Assembly: GCA_015679605.1 (NCBI GenBank)
Contig: JAAAVE010000342.1
Span: 1 to 22,053 of the forward strand
Direction of reading: 5' to 3'
Length of the DNA stretch: 22,053 bases
From: Podila epigama
Taxonomy: Eukaryota; Mortierellomycota; Mortierellomycetes; Mortierellales; Mortierellaceae
Position numbers and translations under genes: made by a program. Numbering within the stretch: the first letter of the stretch is position 1; the number at the start of each line of letters is the position of its first letter. The notes under the pieces are model-generated. The model did no database searches. It saw only the letters and a list, made by a program, of their open reading frames with translations, and was not told the origin of the DNA. Shown one piece after another: positions 1-9,618 of this stretch.

Positions 1-45
1 CAGCAACAGCAACAGCAACAACAACACCAATACCAGCAACAGCAG
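1..45 (+). repeat. CAA/CAG trinucleotide tract (coding, polyQ)
   Basis: A run of CAG and CAA codons, with one CAC and one TAC, encodes a Gln-rich segment at the window edge in the frame of the Sel1-repeat gene. It may extend upstream. Mixed CAA/CAG use suggests that the glutamines, rather than a pure triplet expansion, are maintained. Confidence 0.85.
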
Positions 46-1251
46 TATACCCACACCATCTCAGCTGCGAGCTCTATCCATGCCAACAACCGCCATCTGG
101 CCAATATTGCTGCTACGTCCATCCCACCCCAACCCTTCAAATCCGCAGGCGCATCTCCACGCCCAAGCCAAGAAAGCACCATGAGCCAGCGGTCCGTGAG
201 TGGAAGAGGAGGAGGAGAACATTTGTCAAGCGATATTCGGCAAGGACGTTCAGTATCCTCGACTACATCCAGATCGGGGTTGCAAATCTCTTCTCAATCA
301 AGGTCAAAGTCTCTTGGACGACAACCCGTCTCATCAGCAAGTAGCAGCAGCGTCATCTATTCTCAAGTACCAATTCGGACAGGCGGGGGAGCAAATCTTG
401 GCCCAAATCGCGTGCCACCAATGCCAATCTCACCTCGTGCCGGCGGCTTCAACCTTCACCCGCATCCGGCACACCACATCGCAACCGGTGGGTACGTGCG
501 ACCTGAGGAAGCAGTCGGACCTTCCAACCCGACTCCGGAAAAGGCAGAAGATTTTGTCAGACAAGGCATAGAATTGCATGAGACTGGCGAGATTGCCAAG
601 GCAACACACTACTTTAGAAGCGCAGCTGAAATGGGTGACCCAGTCGGCATGTTGATGTATGGACTCAGTGTTCGCCATGGATGGGGCTGCAGTGCCAACA
701 GGCCCTTGGCCTTCCAGTACTTGCAAAAGTCCGCCGAGCATGCTGTTGGAGACCTCAAGAGCAGAGACTCCTTTGCCAGCACTGCAGCCAAAGGGGAACT
801 CGTGCTTGCGATCTATGAGCTTGGCATCTGTTTCCGCCATGGCTGGGGTGTTGAAAAGAACAAAAAGACAGCTGCTTATTACTTTGAGATTGCAGCCAAC
901 TTGGTAAGTCGTGCATTGACTCAAAAAATGACACTTTTCAAAAATCTTTTTGACTGACGATCATTCATGTACACGTACATTCTCTATTTCATCTAGGGAG
1001 ACCCCGATGCACAGAATGACCTGGCCTGGTGTTATTACCATGGCGTTGGCGTTAAAAAGGACATGTACAAATCAGCAAAGTACTACCGACTTGCAGCTGC
1101 GCAAGGCCTATCCCAGATGGGCAACTCTTGGATTTGGAAGGACAAGTATGGTGGTGTCCCACCATTGCCCTCACCCAAGAGTCCCAAGAGTCCCAGCATC
1201 CACTCTGGCGAAAAGTACCCTCTTTCGCCTCTGCCTCGTTCACCATTCTGA
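1..1251 (+). CDS. Sel1-repeat protein, Nif1/Dsf2-like, 5' partial
   Basis: Two exons are visible, 1-903 and 997-1251, joined across an intron (904-996, GTAAGT...TAG) in phase 0. The frame stays open to base 1, so the gene starts upstream; the ATG at 181 is probably internal. The visible part is 385 residues. It opens with a Gln-rich run, then about 130 Ser/Pro-rich residues expected to be disordered, then Sel1-like helical repeats from about residue 180. These carry the typical MYGLSVRHGWGC, ELGICFRHGWGVEKN and DLAWCYYHGVGVKKD motifs, followed by GNSWIWKDKY and a Ser-Pro-rich tail. Sel1 repeats are protein-binding scaffolds. The GNSWIWK ending and HGWGC pattern recall fungal Nif1/Dsf2 cell-cycle proteins, from memory of that family. 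Skt5/Chs4 chitin-synthase activators are an alternative, but no C-terminal CAAX box is present. The neighbouring ABCC gene converges on it. The fold is secure; the subfamily is tentative. Confidence 0.9.
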
Positions 1252-1385
1252 GGCTGTATTTTCAGCACTTGTACACTTGTACACGTTTATGACACGCGAC
1301 CTTTTATTATTATTATCACTATTATTGTTATTATTTTTTTTTAGGATCCACACAAAAACACCTTATGACATTTTTTGATGACTCT

Positions 1386-1391
1386 TTTATT
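1386..1391 (-). terminator. Candidate poly(A) signal (AATAAA on - strand) for the ABCC gene
   Basis: TTTATT on the + strand reads AATAAA on the - strand, 177 bases past the ABCC stop. Similar AT-rich hexamers occur nearby, so the exact site is uncertain. Confidence 0.3.
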
Positions 1392-1487
1392 TCATTTTAC
1401 ACCTCTTGTTTGCTTCAACAGCAACAAGAGTCAATGATTTCATATACTCATGATGATGACCTTTTTTACACTTTGTAATACCCCACA

Positions 1488-1493
1488 AATAAA
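1488..1493 (+). terminator. Candidate poly(A) signal AATAAA for the Sel1-repeat gene
   Basis: A canonical AATAAA hexamer lies 237 bases after the TGA stop in an AT-rich context. It would put the 3' end close to the stop codon of the convergent ABCC gene. Confidence 0.4.
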
Positions 1494-1567
1494 CTAATTA
1501 ACTAATTCATTTGAAAATGCTAGCGCGTTCTTAATAGAAATGTATACATGTGTTTAGACTAGTTATG

Positions 1568-4500
1568 TCACTCTTTAACCTCGCCCGCTTGTAATGCTAG
1601 CTTATAAAACAAAGAGTCCTTATTCTTGAGCAACTGCTCTGGACTCTCAAATTCTTTGACACAGCCCTTGTCAAGCACAAGGATCTTGTCAGAGTCCATG
1701 ATCGTCTTGATACGATGTGCAATCGTGAGAATTGTACGATCCTTGAACTCTTTCCGGATGGTCTTTTGAATCAATTCATCTGTCTCCACATCGACTGCTG
1801 CTGTTGCTTCATCCATCACAAGTACCTTGGAATCACGGAGCAACGCGCGCGCTAGACACATCAGAGAACGCTGCCCAACTGAAAAATTGTCACCGTTTTG
1901 AGTGACCATAAAGTCGAGTCCTCCTGCAAGAGACGCAATGTGCTCCTTGAGATGCGCGCGCTCAAGTGCCTCCCACAACGCTGTGTCCTGGAGCTCATCA
2001 AACGGGTCCAGGTTCGCACGGACAGTGCCTGCAAAGAGTGTAGGATCCTGTGGGATAATAGCCAGACGCTGACGAAGCGTGTAAAGTCCGATGGTTGAGA
2101 TATCCACTCCATCGATCCAGATCGACCCACCGTCCTTTTCCACTGCCACTTTTTCAAGAAGAGCGACTGGTTCCTCTTTGGATTCATCTACCACTACTGT
2201 GTCTACATCCGGTTCATTATGCGAAGCTTTGGCCCAATGACTGTTGGCAGCCTCGACAATACGGAACAGAGCTAACGTCAACGAGGACTTGCCAGCTCCC
2301 GTTCGACCTACAATACCCACTTTTTCAGCGGGTTGCACCTCGAACGAAATATCCTTGATCACCAAATCCAACCCTTGACGGTAGCGAGTCGAGTAATGAC
2401 GGAACTCGATATGACCTGCCTGAGGCCAGTGGCTAGCAAGTCGAGCGTCTGTCGCTTGTACAGCCGCAGGTGCCTCCTTGTTCTTGAGCAGATATTCTTG
2501 GACACGTTCAACAGACACCAACTGAGTCTGCAGATCCGCGTAGGAGCGGATCAGCATCGTGATATCGGCTTGAATCGTGAGCGCATAACTGAGCGCTAGG
2601 CCTACCATACCCGGATTGAGCGATTGACGGCTATGGACAGCAAAGAGAGCAGCCGCCAAGACAATCAACGCACCCAGTGTTTCGAGACGTACTTGGAGCC
2701 AACGATTCGCTGTCTGGAACATGTAATAAGCATTGGCTGACACAGACGATTTGAGTTCATTGTCGGCAATGAACTGGCTGTTGACATGCATGGCTCGGAT
2801 GGTCGTCACGCCCATCAAGGTCTCTGTAAAGTGTTGATAGACTGGGGAGCGACTGGTGGAATCAAGGCGTTTGAGTGAGCGTGACGAACGGATATAGACA
2901 AGCTGTACGAGTACAAAACAGACTGTCAAAGGTGGGACCATGACCAAGAAGATAGGTGTCGTGGCCGTCAGGACAATGACCGTGCCAAACACCGAAAATG
3001 CAGATATCAGACATGCCATGAAACCCCAGGGGACTGAATTGTCGGTAGCGAAAATATCTGTCGAGAAGCGATTCACAATGCGTCCTAATCTATTTTCATA
3101 ACAAAGGTGAAAAATGAGTTTAGTTTATGCTCCATGATGGGGGGGAGGGGGGGGAGAGAGGTAATCGAGGTAAAATCCAGCGAGCGATGAAACACGATGC
3201 GCGATCAAACACGAAACGCGAAAAAACATGATATGCGTGTAAACACGGTACGCGAGAAAACACGATGCGCGCGTAAAACAACAAAGAAACAAAAAAAAAA
3301 AAAAAAAATCTCACTTTACGGCGTAGTATCAAAAAACGACATTGGCAAACGAAGAATCGAGTCCAAGAGATCATCGTGCAAGCGCGCAGTGGCTCTCACA
3401 CCCGCCCAGACCATAATCACATAAGCGACTGCATAGTTTAGGAACATGAAGGCCACCAAAATGGCCGCATAGACGCCGAGGAACATGGCTGGTGAGCGAA
3501 CAGATGCATCTGTGGAGATGCGTGTCCAATATTCAAGCCAAAGATTGGTTCCGATTTGACATGCCTGGAGAGCAACGTAGAGGAAAATGCAGAGGAACGC
3601 GTTGTGATAAGATCTAATAGTCGATGGAGAATAGATTGTCACAATATTAAATGCGTATTCTTAAAAAAAACAAAAGACGAGACGCGACACGGCACAACAT
3701 GACACGACACAACACGAAGGATCATGTTAGCATACACAAAGCAAGACGGCGAAAACACACAAAGGTGACTTACGCTGCAGAAAGATAGGTATTGTACACC
3801 TTCCACGACACCCGACCTCGTTCCATCTTTTCAGCAGCCACTAACTCGGCCGCCTTATTCTCCTTCTTGGGCAAGGGGCCTTTCTTTTCCTTGTTCACTT
3901 TGGAATAATCTTTATCGACCTTTCCATTTGCTATTTCACTTGTCTTGTCCAAAGGGACTTTACTTTGTTCTCGATTTTCTTCAGGTACAATTGACTCGTT
4001 GGATCCTTGAGACAACGCATCGACTTGTCCATTCTTGTCCTTGCGAGCATTCACAGAGTACTCATCCATCAGCTGACAAAATGCACCTCCTGCATCCATT
4101 AGAGCATCATAGTCACCGTTTTCCGTCACTGTACCATCCTTGATCACCATGATCTGGTCAAAATGTTCGAGATGGTGAATACCATGTGTGACCAAGATCC
4201 TGGTTTTGTCCTTGAGCAATCCGTTCGGTCCAAGCAAGTTCTCCCACAGGTGCTGGTCCACATGTGCATCCACAGCACTCAGAGGATCATCCAACAAGTA
4301 AATGTCTGCATCTTGGTAGGCAGAACGGGCAAGCGAGACGCGTTGTTTCTGGCCGCCAGAGAGATTGATGCCACGTTCTCCAATTTCTGTCTGGTCGCCT
4401 GCAGGAAGCATTTCAATATCAGGGAGGAGACCACACGCAGCAACAATATGGTCATATTTGGACTGATCAAGACTCTTGCCGAATGTGATATTGTCCTTGA

Positions 4501-7402
4501 GGGACGCATTGATAATCCACGGTTGCTGAGCTGCGTACGCAACGCGACCACGGACCCGAACGGACCCCTGGCGTTTATACATTTCACCTAGGATGGCACT
4601 CAAAAGGGAGGTCTTGCCCTGTCCTACGCGACCCACGACTGCGACGAGCGATCCTTTGGCGACCGTCATGTGGATGCCTGTCAATGTTGGGGAGGAATCC
4701 ACCTCGGGGTCTGGTCCTTGCTGAGGTGGTGCAGGCTTCCCAGCTTTGGATGCAGCTTTTACTGCTGCCTTGTGTTTCTTGAATTTTTCTTTTTCGAGGC
4801 TCCTTGCCTGCTTTTCGGTTATGGTTGGTGCATGTTCAGGACACCAGGCAAAGATGCCATCGTGGATCTCGACCACGGGACGGCTATCGTCTTCTTGTCC
4901 GTTTTCGAGACTTGGATCTGGCTCGGACTCACGCTCGACAGCACCATCGTCAATTTCCTCAGCCAAGAGATAATTCTGGATACGGCTTGTAGCAACCTGG
5001 ATGCCCGTGACCTGGGAGATCGTGTTGGACAGACCACTGATCGGCTTACTGAGCAGACCAAAAAGACTGATGCTAACAAAAACGATCTGAGGGCTCATGT
5101 CACCAGGCGTGAAATTAGGCCCACCACGCGTCGAGTAAACCGCAAGAGAGGCAAGCGTGATGACGAGTGGCGTGGACATGAAGACAAGACCGACGACTGC
5201 AAACATGCGACCATAGGATCGGAGGACTTTGAGTTCAGCAGTGCGAGTGATGCCAATTTTTGCCTTGAATGATTCTTCCCAAGCGTAGAGCTTGACGATT
5301 TTGATACCAGCAAGGACTTCGTTGACTAATCGGACACGGGCATCCATGGCCTTCATCTTTGCGATCCGGAACTTTGCAAACCCGCCTGCAAGTCTTGCGT
5401 GAATGGGGAGCATGGCAAACACGGCGGCGATGCCCACAAAGATGGACCATCCTATAAGATTGTACACTGTTTTATTGAAAAAAAAAAGTCAAGTGTGATT
5501 TGTCAGTGAACCGTTGGAAGAATGCTGAATCAGTCATAGATTTAAAAAAAAAAGAATGAATCCATTTTCTTACGTGACCAAGTGGCAAGTGCCATCTCTA
5601 GTGGAAAAGAGACCACAGTTGGCAGGAACTGCATACTTGAAGCCCAGCGCTCGGCGTCCACACTCATATGGTTCGTGATCTCACCCGCAGTCGACTTTTG
5701 TTTAGCAGCATTCGATAATCGTAGTGCCTTTCGGTAAATCATGGACATGAGCGCGGTACGGATCTCGATACCAAACTCAAATGAGAGTGCTAACAGTTGT
5801 GTATTCAAGACTGTGACTAGGATCGAACTGAAAAAGAGGCCAAAAGCCAGGATGATACCATAGGAGATGGTCTGGTGGTCGCTTTCATTTGGAGAGGCAT
5901 ACGATTGGATAAAGCCTAGTAAACTATGCAAGATCTGGGGCGAGGCATATGTCATGACGGAGGCAAGAATCCGGAGCAAAACAATCGATAACCACCGGGC
6001 ATGGAACGTGTAAAGGATGGTCTTCATCAACGATGGTGGTTGAGATTTTGGTTCGCTGCTGCTCGTCTTATCGGTCTCAGTGTTGGTGTCAGCATATGTC
6101 TTGACTGCAGCATTCCAACGAGTGCCTAGCAGATTGTAACTATTTTGGGCGTGCAAACGCTGGGGCATCCAGTCGGCAATGTCGACTTGGCTCAATGGAC
6201 GTTTGAAGCCGATAGAAATGATGGAATGGATATAGTGGAAACTTGTGCGAGAAAAGAGATTAGCTTTCTCATATGGACTTGCTTTACTTTGGATCTGGGT
6301 GGTAGTGCGCCCTCTTGGCCAGGATTCGACGATTAGATGGGCCATATTGAAGGCTAGGAAGGCGACAAAGGCGTAGAAAGCAGGTTCATTTGATTGACCG
6401 AGGTCACGCATGGTATGGACTGTGATCGAGGATGTGATGATGGAAACAAGACTGTACGCGGCAACATACGACGAGGACCGGATCTCGAACAGGGACGCGA
6501 CATGGTTAGAGAGAGCGACTAGGATCCAGGCAACGATCATCAGACAGGAGCCCATTACGGATGAAGAAGCATAAGCAGCGTCCTGTTTTGTTAACAGGAT
6601 AGTGTGAGCAACGAGTGCTGAGACGGCAGCGAGGGCGAGTAACTGAGAGGTGCCGTAGATAGACCATGGGGTTGGGAGATGATGGCGAGTGCCAGTCTTG
6701 AGAAGCGAGTACGATCGGGCGAGGAAGATCAAGGTTGCGATAATGGCAGGTAGCCCCAAAAGAACACTGTATACCTGTGATTAGTTTTGTATGCTTTGTT
6801 TCTTTAAAAAAAAAAAAAAATTCAACGTACAGGGCAGAACAGAACAACGTAACAAGGGTTCGCACTGTTGACCGTTGTCCAAGGCCAAGTGCTTCGCCAC
6901 CCTCTCACTCCGATTTCATCTTGATTTCAAGGGAAATACGCAAGGGAGTGACAGCACAAAAGATACGCAATCGAGAGAAGGTTGAGCAATTGAGAGTAAG
7001 TTTGGTTCAACATGCAGCTCTCACTTCGAACCAATTGCCGGGTCAAGGCCGAGGCCCTTTATATTGGGCCGTCCTTCTGCTTCCCCTTGTGAACATGCAT
7101 GCGCTTTGTGTGTTTTAAAAAACAAAAGACAACCGACACGACAAAAACAGAATGAGTGAATGAGTGAATGAGGGGGAAAACTTACGTCCACTCGAAGCAA
7201 AGTGTCAAATCGATCCGTTGTTCACTTGTTGGACCCTAGTGGATACCAAAGAAAATAACAAAATAAAAATAAAAAAAGAGAGAAAGGTGTGTGGTCAGGA
7301 AAAGAAATGTCGAATGTTGGTGTCTGCTTTGATTTAGATCCTTGAGGGGGAAAAGGAGGAGCGTACCCATCCTTCTGGATCAGGGCAGAACGATGAACTC
7401 AT
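1568..7402 (-). CDS. ABCC (MRP/Ycf1-type) full-length ABC transporter
   Basis: Six exons on the - strand: 7402-7367, 7235-7186, 6766-5574, 5466-3774, 3613-3320 and 3089-1568. All introns are GT-AG, all phases match, and the product is 1595 residues. The N-terminus (MSSSFCPDPEGW|GPTSEQRIDLTLCFEW|TVLLGLP) matches the usual start of long fungal ABCC proteins and leads into a TMD0 of about five helices. TMD1 and NBD1 follow: Walker A GRVGQGKT at 705-712, LSGGQ at 795-799, Walker B IYLLDD at 815-820. TMD2 begins near 992. NBD2 has Walker A GRTGAGKS at 1350-1357, FSVGQ at 1491-1495, Walker B VLVMDE at 1511-1516 and the H-loop His at 1547. NBD1 has Asp in place of the catalytic Glu, as is normal for ABCC proteins. 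The family moves glutathione conjugates and metals across vacuolar or plasma membranes. Two GST genes lie directly upstream on the same strand, supporting a GS-X pump role. The exact substrate is unknown. Confidence 0.96.
3139..3154 (+). other. G7-A-G8 run, potential G-quadruplex, in an ABCC intron
   Basis: Seven Gs, one A and eight Gs follow one another on the + strand. That is enough to provide four G-triplets separated by short loops. The tract is on the template strand of the ABCC gene, near the 3' end of its last intron, so the transcript carries the C-rich complement. Confidence 0.5.
3190..3274. repeat. Five tandem copies of a 17-bp unit in an ABCC intron
   Basis: Five consecutive 17-base units begin at 3190, 3207, 3224, 3241 and 3258, each starting AAACA. 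On the + strand the consensus is close to AAACACGATGCGCGANN. The spacing is exact with a few substitutions per copy. The array lies inside the last intron (3319-3090) of the ABCC gene. Confidence 0.85.
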
Positions 7403-7732
7403 GATGACAAAGGGTAGGTGCAGGTGATAATGAAGATGAAATTTCGGCTCAGGTGTAGAAGGGATATGAGGGGATGCACATCTGACTGCTTTTGATCAAT
7501 GTTTAGATGTGGATTTCTACGTGTAGGTGATAGGTAACGGGTAATGAGTGATGAATGATGATGAAGAAAAGTAGAAGGAGAAGATGAGATGGAGTAAAGG
7601 AAGAAGGAAGGAAAGAAAAGAAAATAGAAAAAAGTGCTTTGCCCACCAAGGCATGACTTTTTAATTCTGCCTTTGAACTGAATTGTCTCTGTGCTACGTT
7701 CGTTCCATTTGTGCAACAGCCACACAATAAGT

Positions 7733-7739
7733 TGAGTCA
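7733..7739. promoter_or_regulatory. AP-1/bZIP-type site TGAGTCA upstream of ABCC
   Basis: TGAGTCA lies within the palindrome GTTGAGTCAAC, about 330 bases upstream of the ABCC start codon. Fungal Yap1/Pap1-type and Gcn4-type bZIP factors bind TGA(G/C)TCA, and the former regulate GST and ABC genes under oxidative stress. The same heptamer also occurs at 917-923 in the Sel1 gene intron, so chance is a real alternative. Confidence 0.3.
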
Positions 7740-7841
7740 ACACATCCTTCTTGTGGACACTTGGGTGGGTGGACCTGAGGAGAGAAGGATTGCTCTTGTG
7801 CACATTTGGAGTACTGCGTTACTTCACTTCTTCAACTCGAT

Positions 7842-7864
7842 CCCCCCCCTTCTTTCCCCTTCCC
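7842..7864 (-). other. Potential RNA G-quadruplex in the GST-A 3' UTR
   Basis: Read on the - strand the tract is GGG-AA-GGGG-AAAGAA-G8. This gives four G-triplets with short loops, starting 28 bases after the stop codon of GST-A on the sense (mRNA) strand. The sequence is seen directly; folding is inferred. Confidence 0.4.
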
Positions 7865-7891
7865 TTCAAAGCCTCGTCCGTACATTTCCTT

Positions 7892-9020
7892 TTAAGCAGG
7901 CGGTGCAGTCCTAGAGTAGGCTATAACTGAATCCTTGAGAAATGTTTGATAGTCCTCTGACTCGCGCCATGTCCTAATCTCGGCATTCTTTTCCACCTCC
8001 TCCTTCACGCGCCACAACGGCGTGTTCTTCTTGAACAGGGCCGAAGTTGCCTCTCCCGATGGCAGAGTTGCAAAATGGTCAATGATGTTGGCCATGTGAA
8101 TATCGGCCAGGGTCAACTGTACCATGGAAAAAGGGTTGCAAGACAATGAATGAGGTTTTAATACAAGAAGCATAGACATGTACCTTCTTAATGTACAAGA
8201 TCGACCTAATTTGAAAAGAGGTGCAGTTACCTTGTCACCGACATAATGACCATTGGAACCATTGTTCTTGAGATGGAACGCATGATCCTCGATAAACGCG
8301 GGCAGGGTCTGTGTGAGGAATTTTTCAAGACCAGCCTTGCGCTTGTCAGGATCTGGCCATGTTACAGTCTGGTAGGCCCGTTCGCGGAGGTAGTGTATAT
8401 TGGAGTAGAAAGCCTTGATATGGTATTCTTCCCACTCGTTCTCTCCCAAAAGGTTGAATCGCTTGGCGAGGAACTGATCCACCACAATGGTCTCTGCTAT
8501 AGTAGCCTCCTGTACGAAAACGTGTATGATCGTGGGTTTATGGTTGTAAGAACAAAGTCCTTTTCAAGCGAGAGAAGAAAAGAGAAGAGACATGGTGTAA
8601 AATGTGATTGCCGTTACCTTTCCATTAGATTGAATTTTCAGTGTAGGAATATTTCTAAAAGGTGTCTTGTAATGGCCAGCAATCCATTCATCGTACTAGT
8701 CATGCGACAAAATCCATTAAAACATATTAGTCGTGACGTTCGGTTCACGCCTTCTACGTGTTCAAGTAGGTGTGTCCATCGAATGTTCGATTGAGAATGT
8801 CCCGCTGGAGAGTGTTTAATGGCAAGAGAATACATACTTCAACAAGTTGATTCTTCCATAAGACCTTGCCATAAGCCAATAGATCTCTTGCTGTTCCTCC
8901 GGCCGACAAGGTCCCCCAGTAACAGAAGGTGAAGGTTGCATTGGGGTCTGCAATGATCTTTGCGTTTTCAGCGGATGAATGTTCCGAAAACTTTGAAAGG
9001 CTTTCGATTGATGCTGGCAT
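7892..9020 (-). CDS. Glutathione S-transferase A (tandem copy)
   Basis: Four exons on the - strand: 9020-8838, 8695-8618, 8509-8231 and 8116-7892. All introns are GT-AG in phase 0, and the product is 254 residues. The N-terminal thioredoxin-like GST domain begins with the strand FTFCYW; Tyr34 sits where Tyr-type (alpha/mu/pi/sigma-like) GSTs place the catalytic tyrosine. NIPTL supplies the cis-proline, and AETIVVDQFLAKRF matches the glutathione-binding turn (usual Glu-Ser/Thr) and the helix after it. The C-terminal helical domain includes LTLADIHMANIIDHF, the conserved N-capping region. The protein should conjugate glutathione to electrophiles in the cytosol; no signal peptide is seen. It shares intron positions with the GST at 9619-10738 and lies 489 bases upstream of the ABCC gene. 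At 254 residues it is longer than typical sigma GSTs (about 200-210). Confidence 0.93.
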
Positions 9021-9304
9021 GAATAATGTTTACGATATCCTTGATGGAGAGGGAAAGCTGTGGGAACTGTATGTGAGTGTGTGTTTGTGGGAAAGATGAA
9101 TGTGAGAAAGTGGGGAAAATAAAAAACTAGGGGGGTAGAAGTTGAGAAAAGTCCATCCTATTTGTAGGGCAACGTGAGAACAAACATTTTTTGAACGTAC
9201 GCGTTTCCGAGCTCTGTCATGCATGATTCGGAGCAAGTTTGAAGTTAGTCCTAATGTTAGAGCTCCTTCCACGATGTACCATGCGCTCGGAAACCCAAGA
9301 GGAG

Positions 9305-9326
9305 GTTGCCTTTGGGTTGCCTTTGG
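9305..9326. repeat. Perfect 11-bp tandem duplication GTTGCCTTTGG
   Basis: Two head-to-tail identical copies lie at 9305-9315 and 9316-9326, in the upstream region of GST-A. It may be a simple slippage product. Confidence 0.7.
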
Positions 9327-9487
9327 TGCTAACCCTTGCGTTGATCCACTATGATGCCTATGTCGGATAAAAAAAACTCCCTTTTATGGATTCGAGATGA
9401 GGCAAGGAATGCAGCTTCGGGGTCGAGGTGGAGGAACAGGGCTGAGGGAGCGAACGAGCGAGTGTATGAGCGAGTGTGTTGTGTGTG

Positions 9488-9493
9488 TTTATT
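9488..9493 (-). terminator. Candidate poly(A) signal AATAAA for GST-B
   Basis: TTTATT on + reads AATAAA on -, 126 bases downstream of the GST-B stop codon. That is a plausible distance for a fungal 3' UTR. Confidence 0.4.
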
Positions 9494-9618
9494 TGTGCAA
9501 CAATAGCTCACTAGTTCAATTCCCACGTAAAAGGAGGTTCATTGTTGCGGTGCATGATGCAATGGTTAGCCATGGGACCATTATGAGGATTCGCCTATCG
9601 ACAAGCTATGCCAGTTGA

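Larger units (their letters stand above)
1252..1567. other. Convergent intergenic region (316 bp)
   Basis: This is an AT-rich spacer between the stop codons of the Sel1-repeat gene (+) and the ABCC gene (-). It contains a TTATTATT-type stretch near 1303-1343 and candidate poly(A) signals for both strands. I see no ORF or RNA gene in it. Confidence 0.7.
7403..7891 (-). other. Spacer: GST-A 3' region and ABCC promoter
   Basis: The 489 bases between the stop of the downstream-located GST gene and the ABCC ATG must hold both the GST 3' UTR and the ABCC promoter. It contains a C-rich run on + (G-rich in the GST mRNA), an AP-1-type TGAGTCA site and purine-rich stretches around 7560-7630. The short ORFs here are low-complexity and unsupported. 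Confidence 0.6.
9021..9618 (-). other. Spacer: GST-B 3' region and GST-A promoter
   Basis: These 598 bases separate the two tandem GST genes. They contain a perfect 11-base tandem repeat at 9305-9326 and a candidate poly(A) signal for GST-B at 9488-9493. Several short ORFs cross it, but none resembles a known protein. No clear TATA box was found upstream of the GST-A ATG. Confidence 0.6.

Noticed and set aside
430-924. A 164-codon ORF on the - strand across the Sel1-repeat gene
   Set aside because: It is antisense to recognisable Sel1 repeats and runs into the intron; no recognisable protein.
181-957. Sel1-repeat gene starting at the ATG at 181 and ending at 957
   Set aside because: The frame is open to base 1, and the stop at 955-957 lies inside an intron; splicing 903 to 997 restores the GDPDAQNDLAWCYYHG repeat.
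3190-3274. CRISPR-like array
   Set aside because: Units are contiguous with no spacers, only 17 bases long and inside a fungal intron; this is a tandem repeat.
4670-5272. A 200-codon ORF on the + strand across the ABCC gene
   Set aside because: It is antisense to well-conserved ABCC coding sequence (TMD1 and NBD1) and its translation shows no domain; it is a shadow of codon use on the other strand.
6777-7118. A 113-codon + strand ORF between ABCC exons
   Set aside because: It lies in ABCC intron 2 (7185-6767), is low-complexity and matches nothing. The exon join EW|TVLLGLP is in frame without it.
9505-9535. tRNA-like sequence TAGCTCACTAGTTCAATTCCC
   Set aside because: It looks like a D-arm fused to a T-arm, but there is no anticodon arm or acceptor stem, so it is not a tRNA gene.
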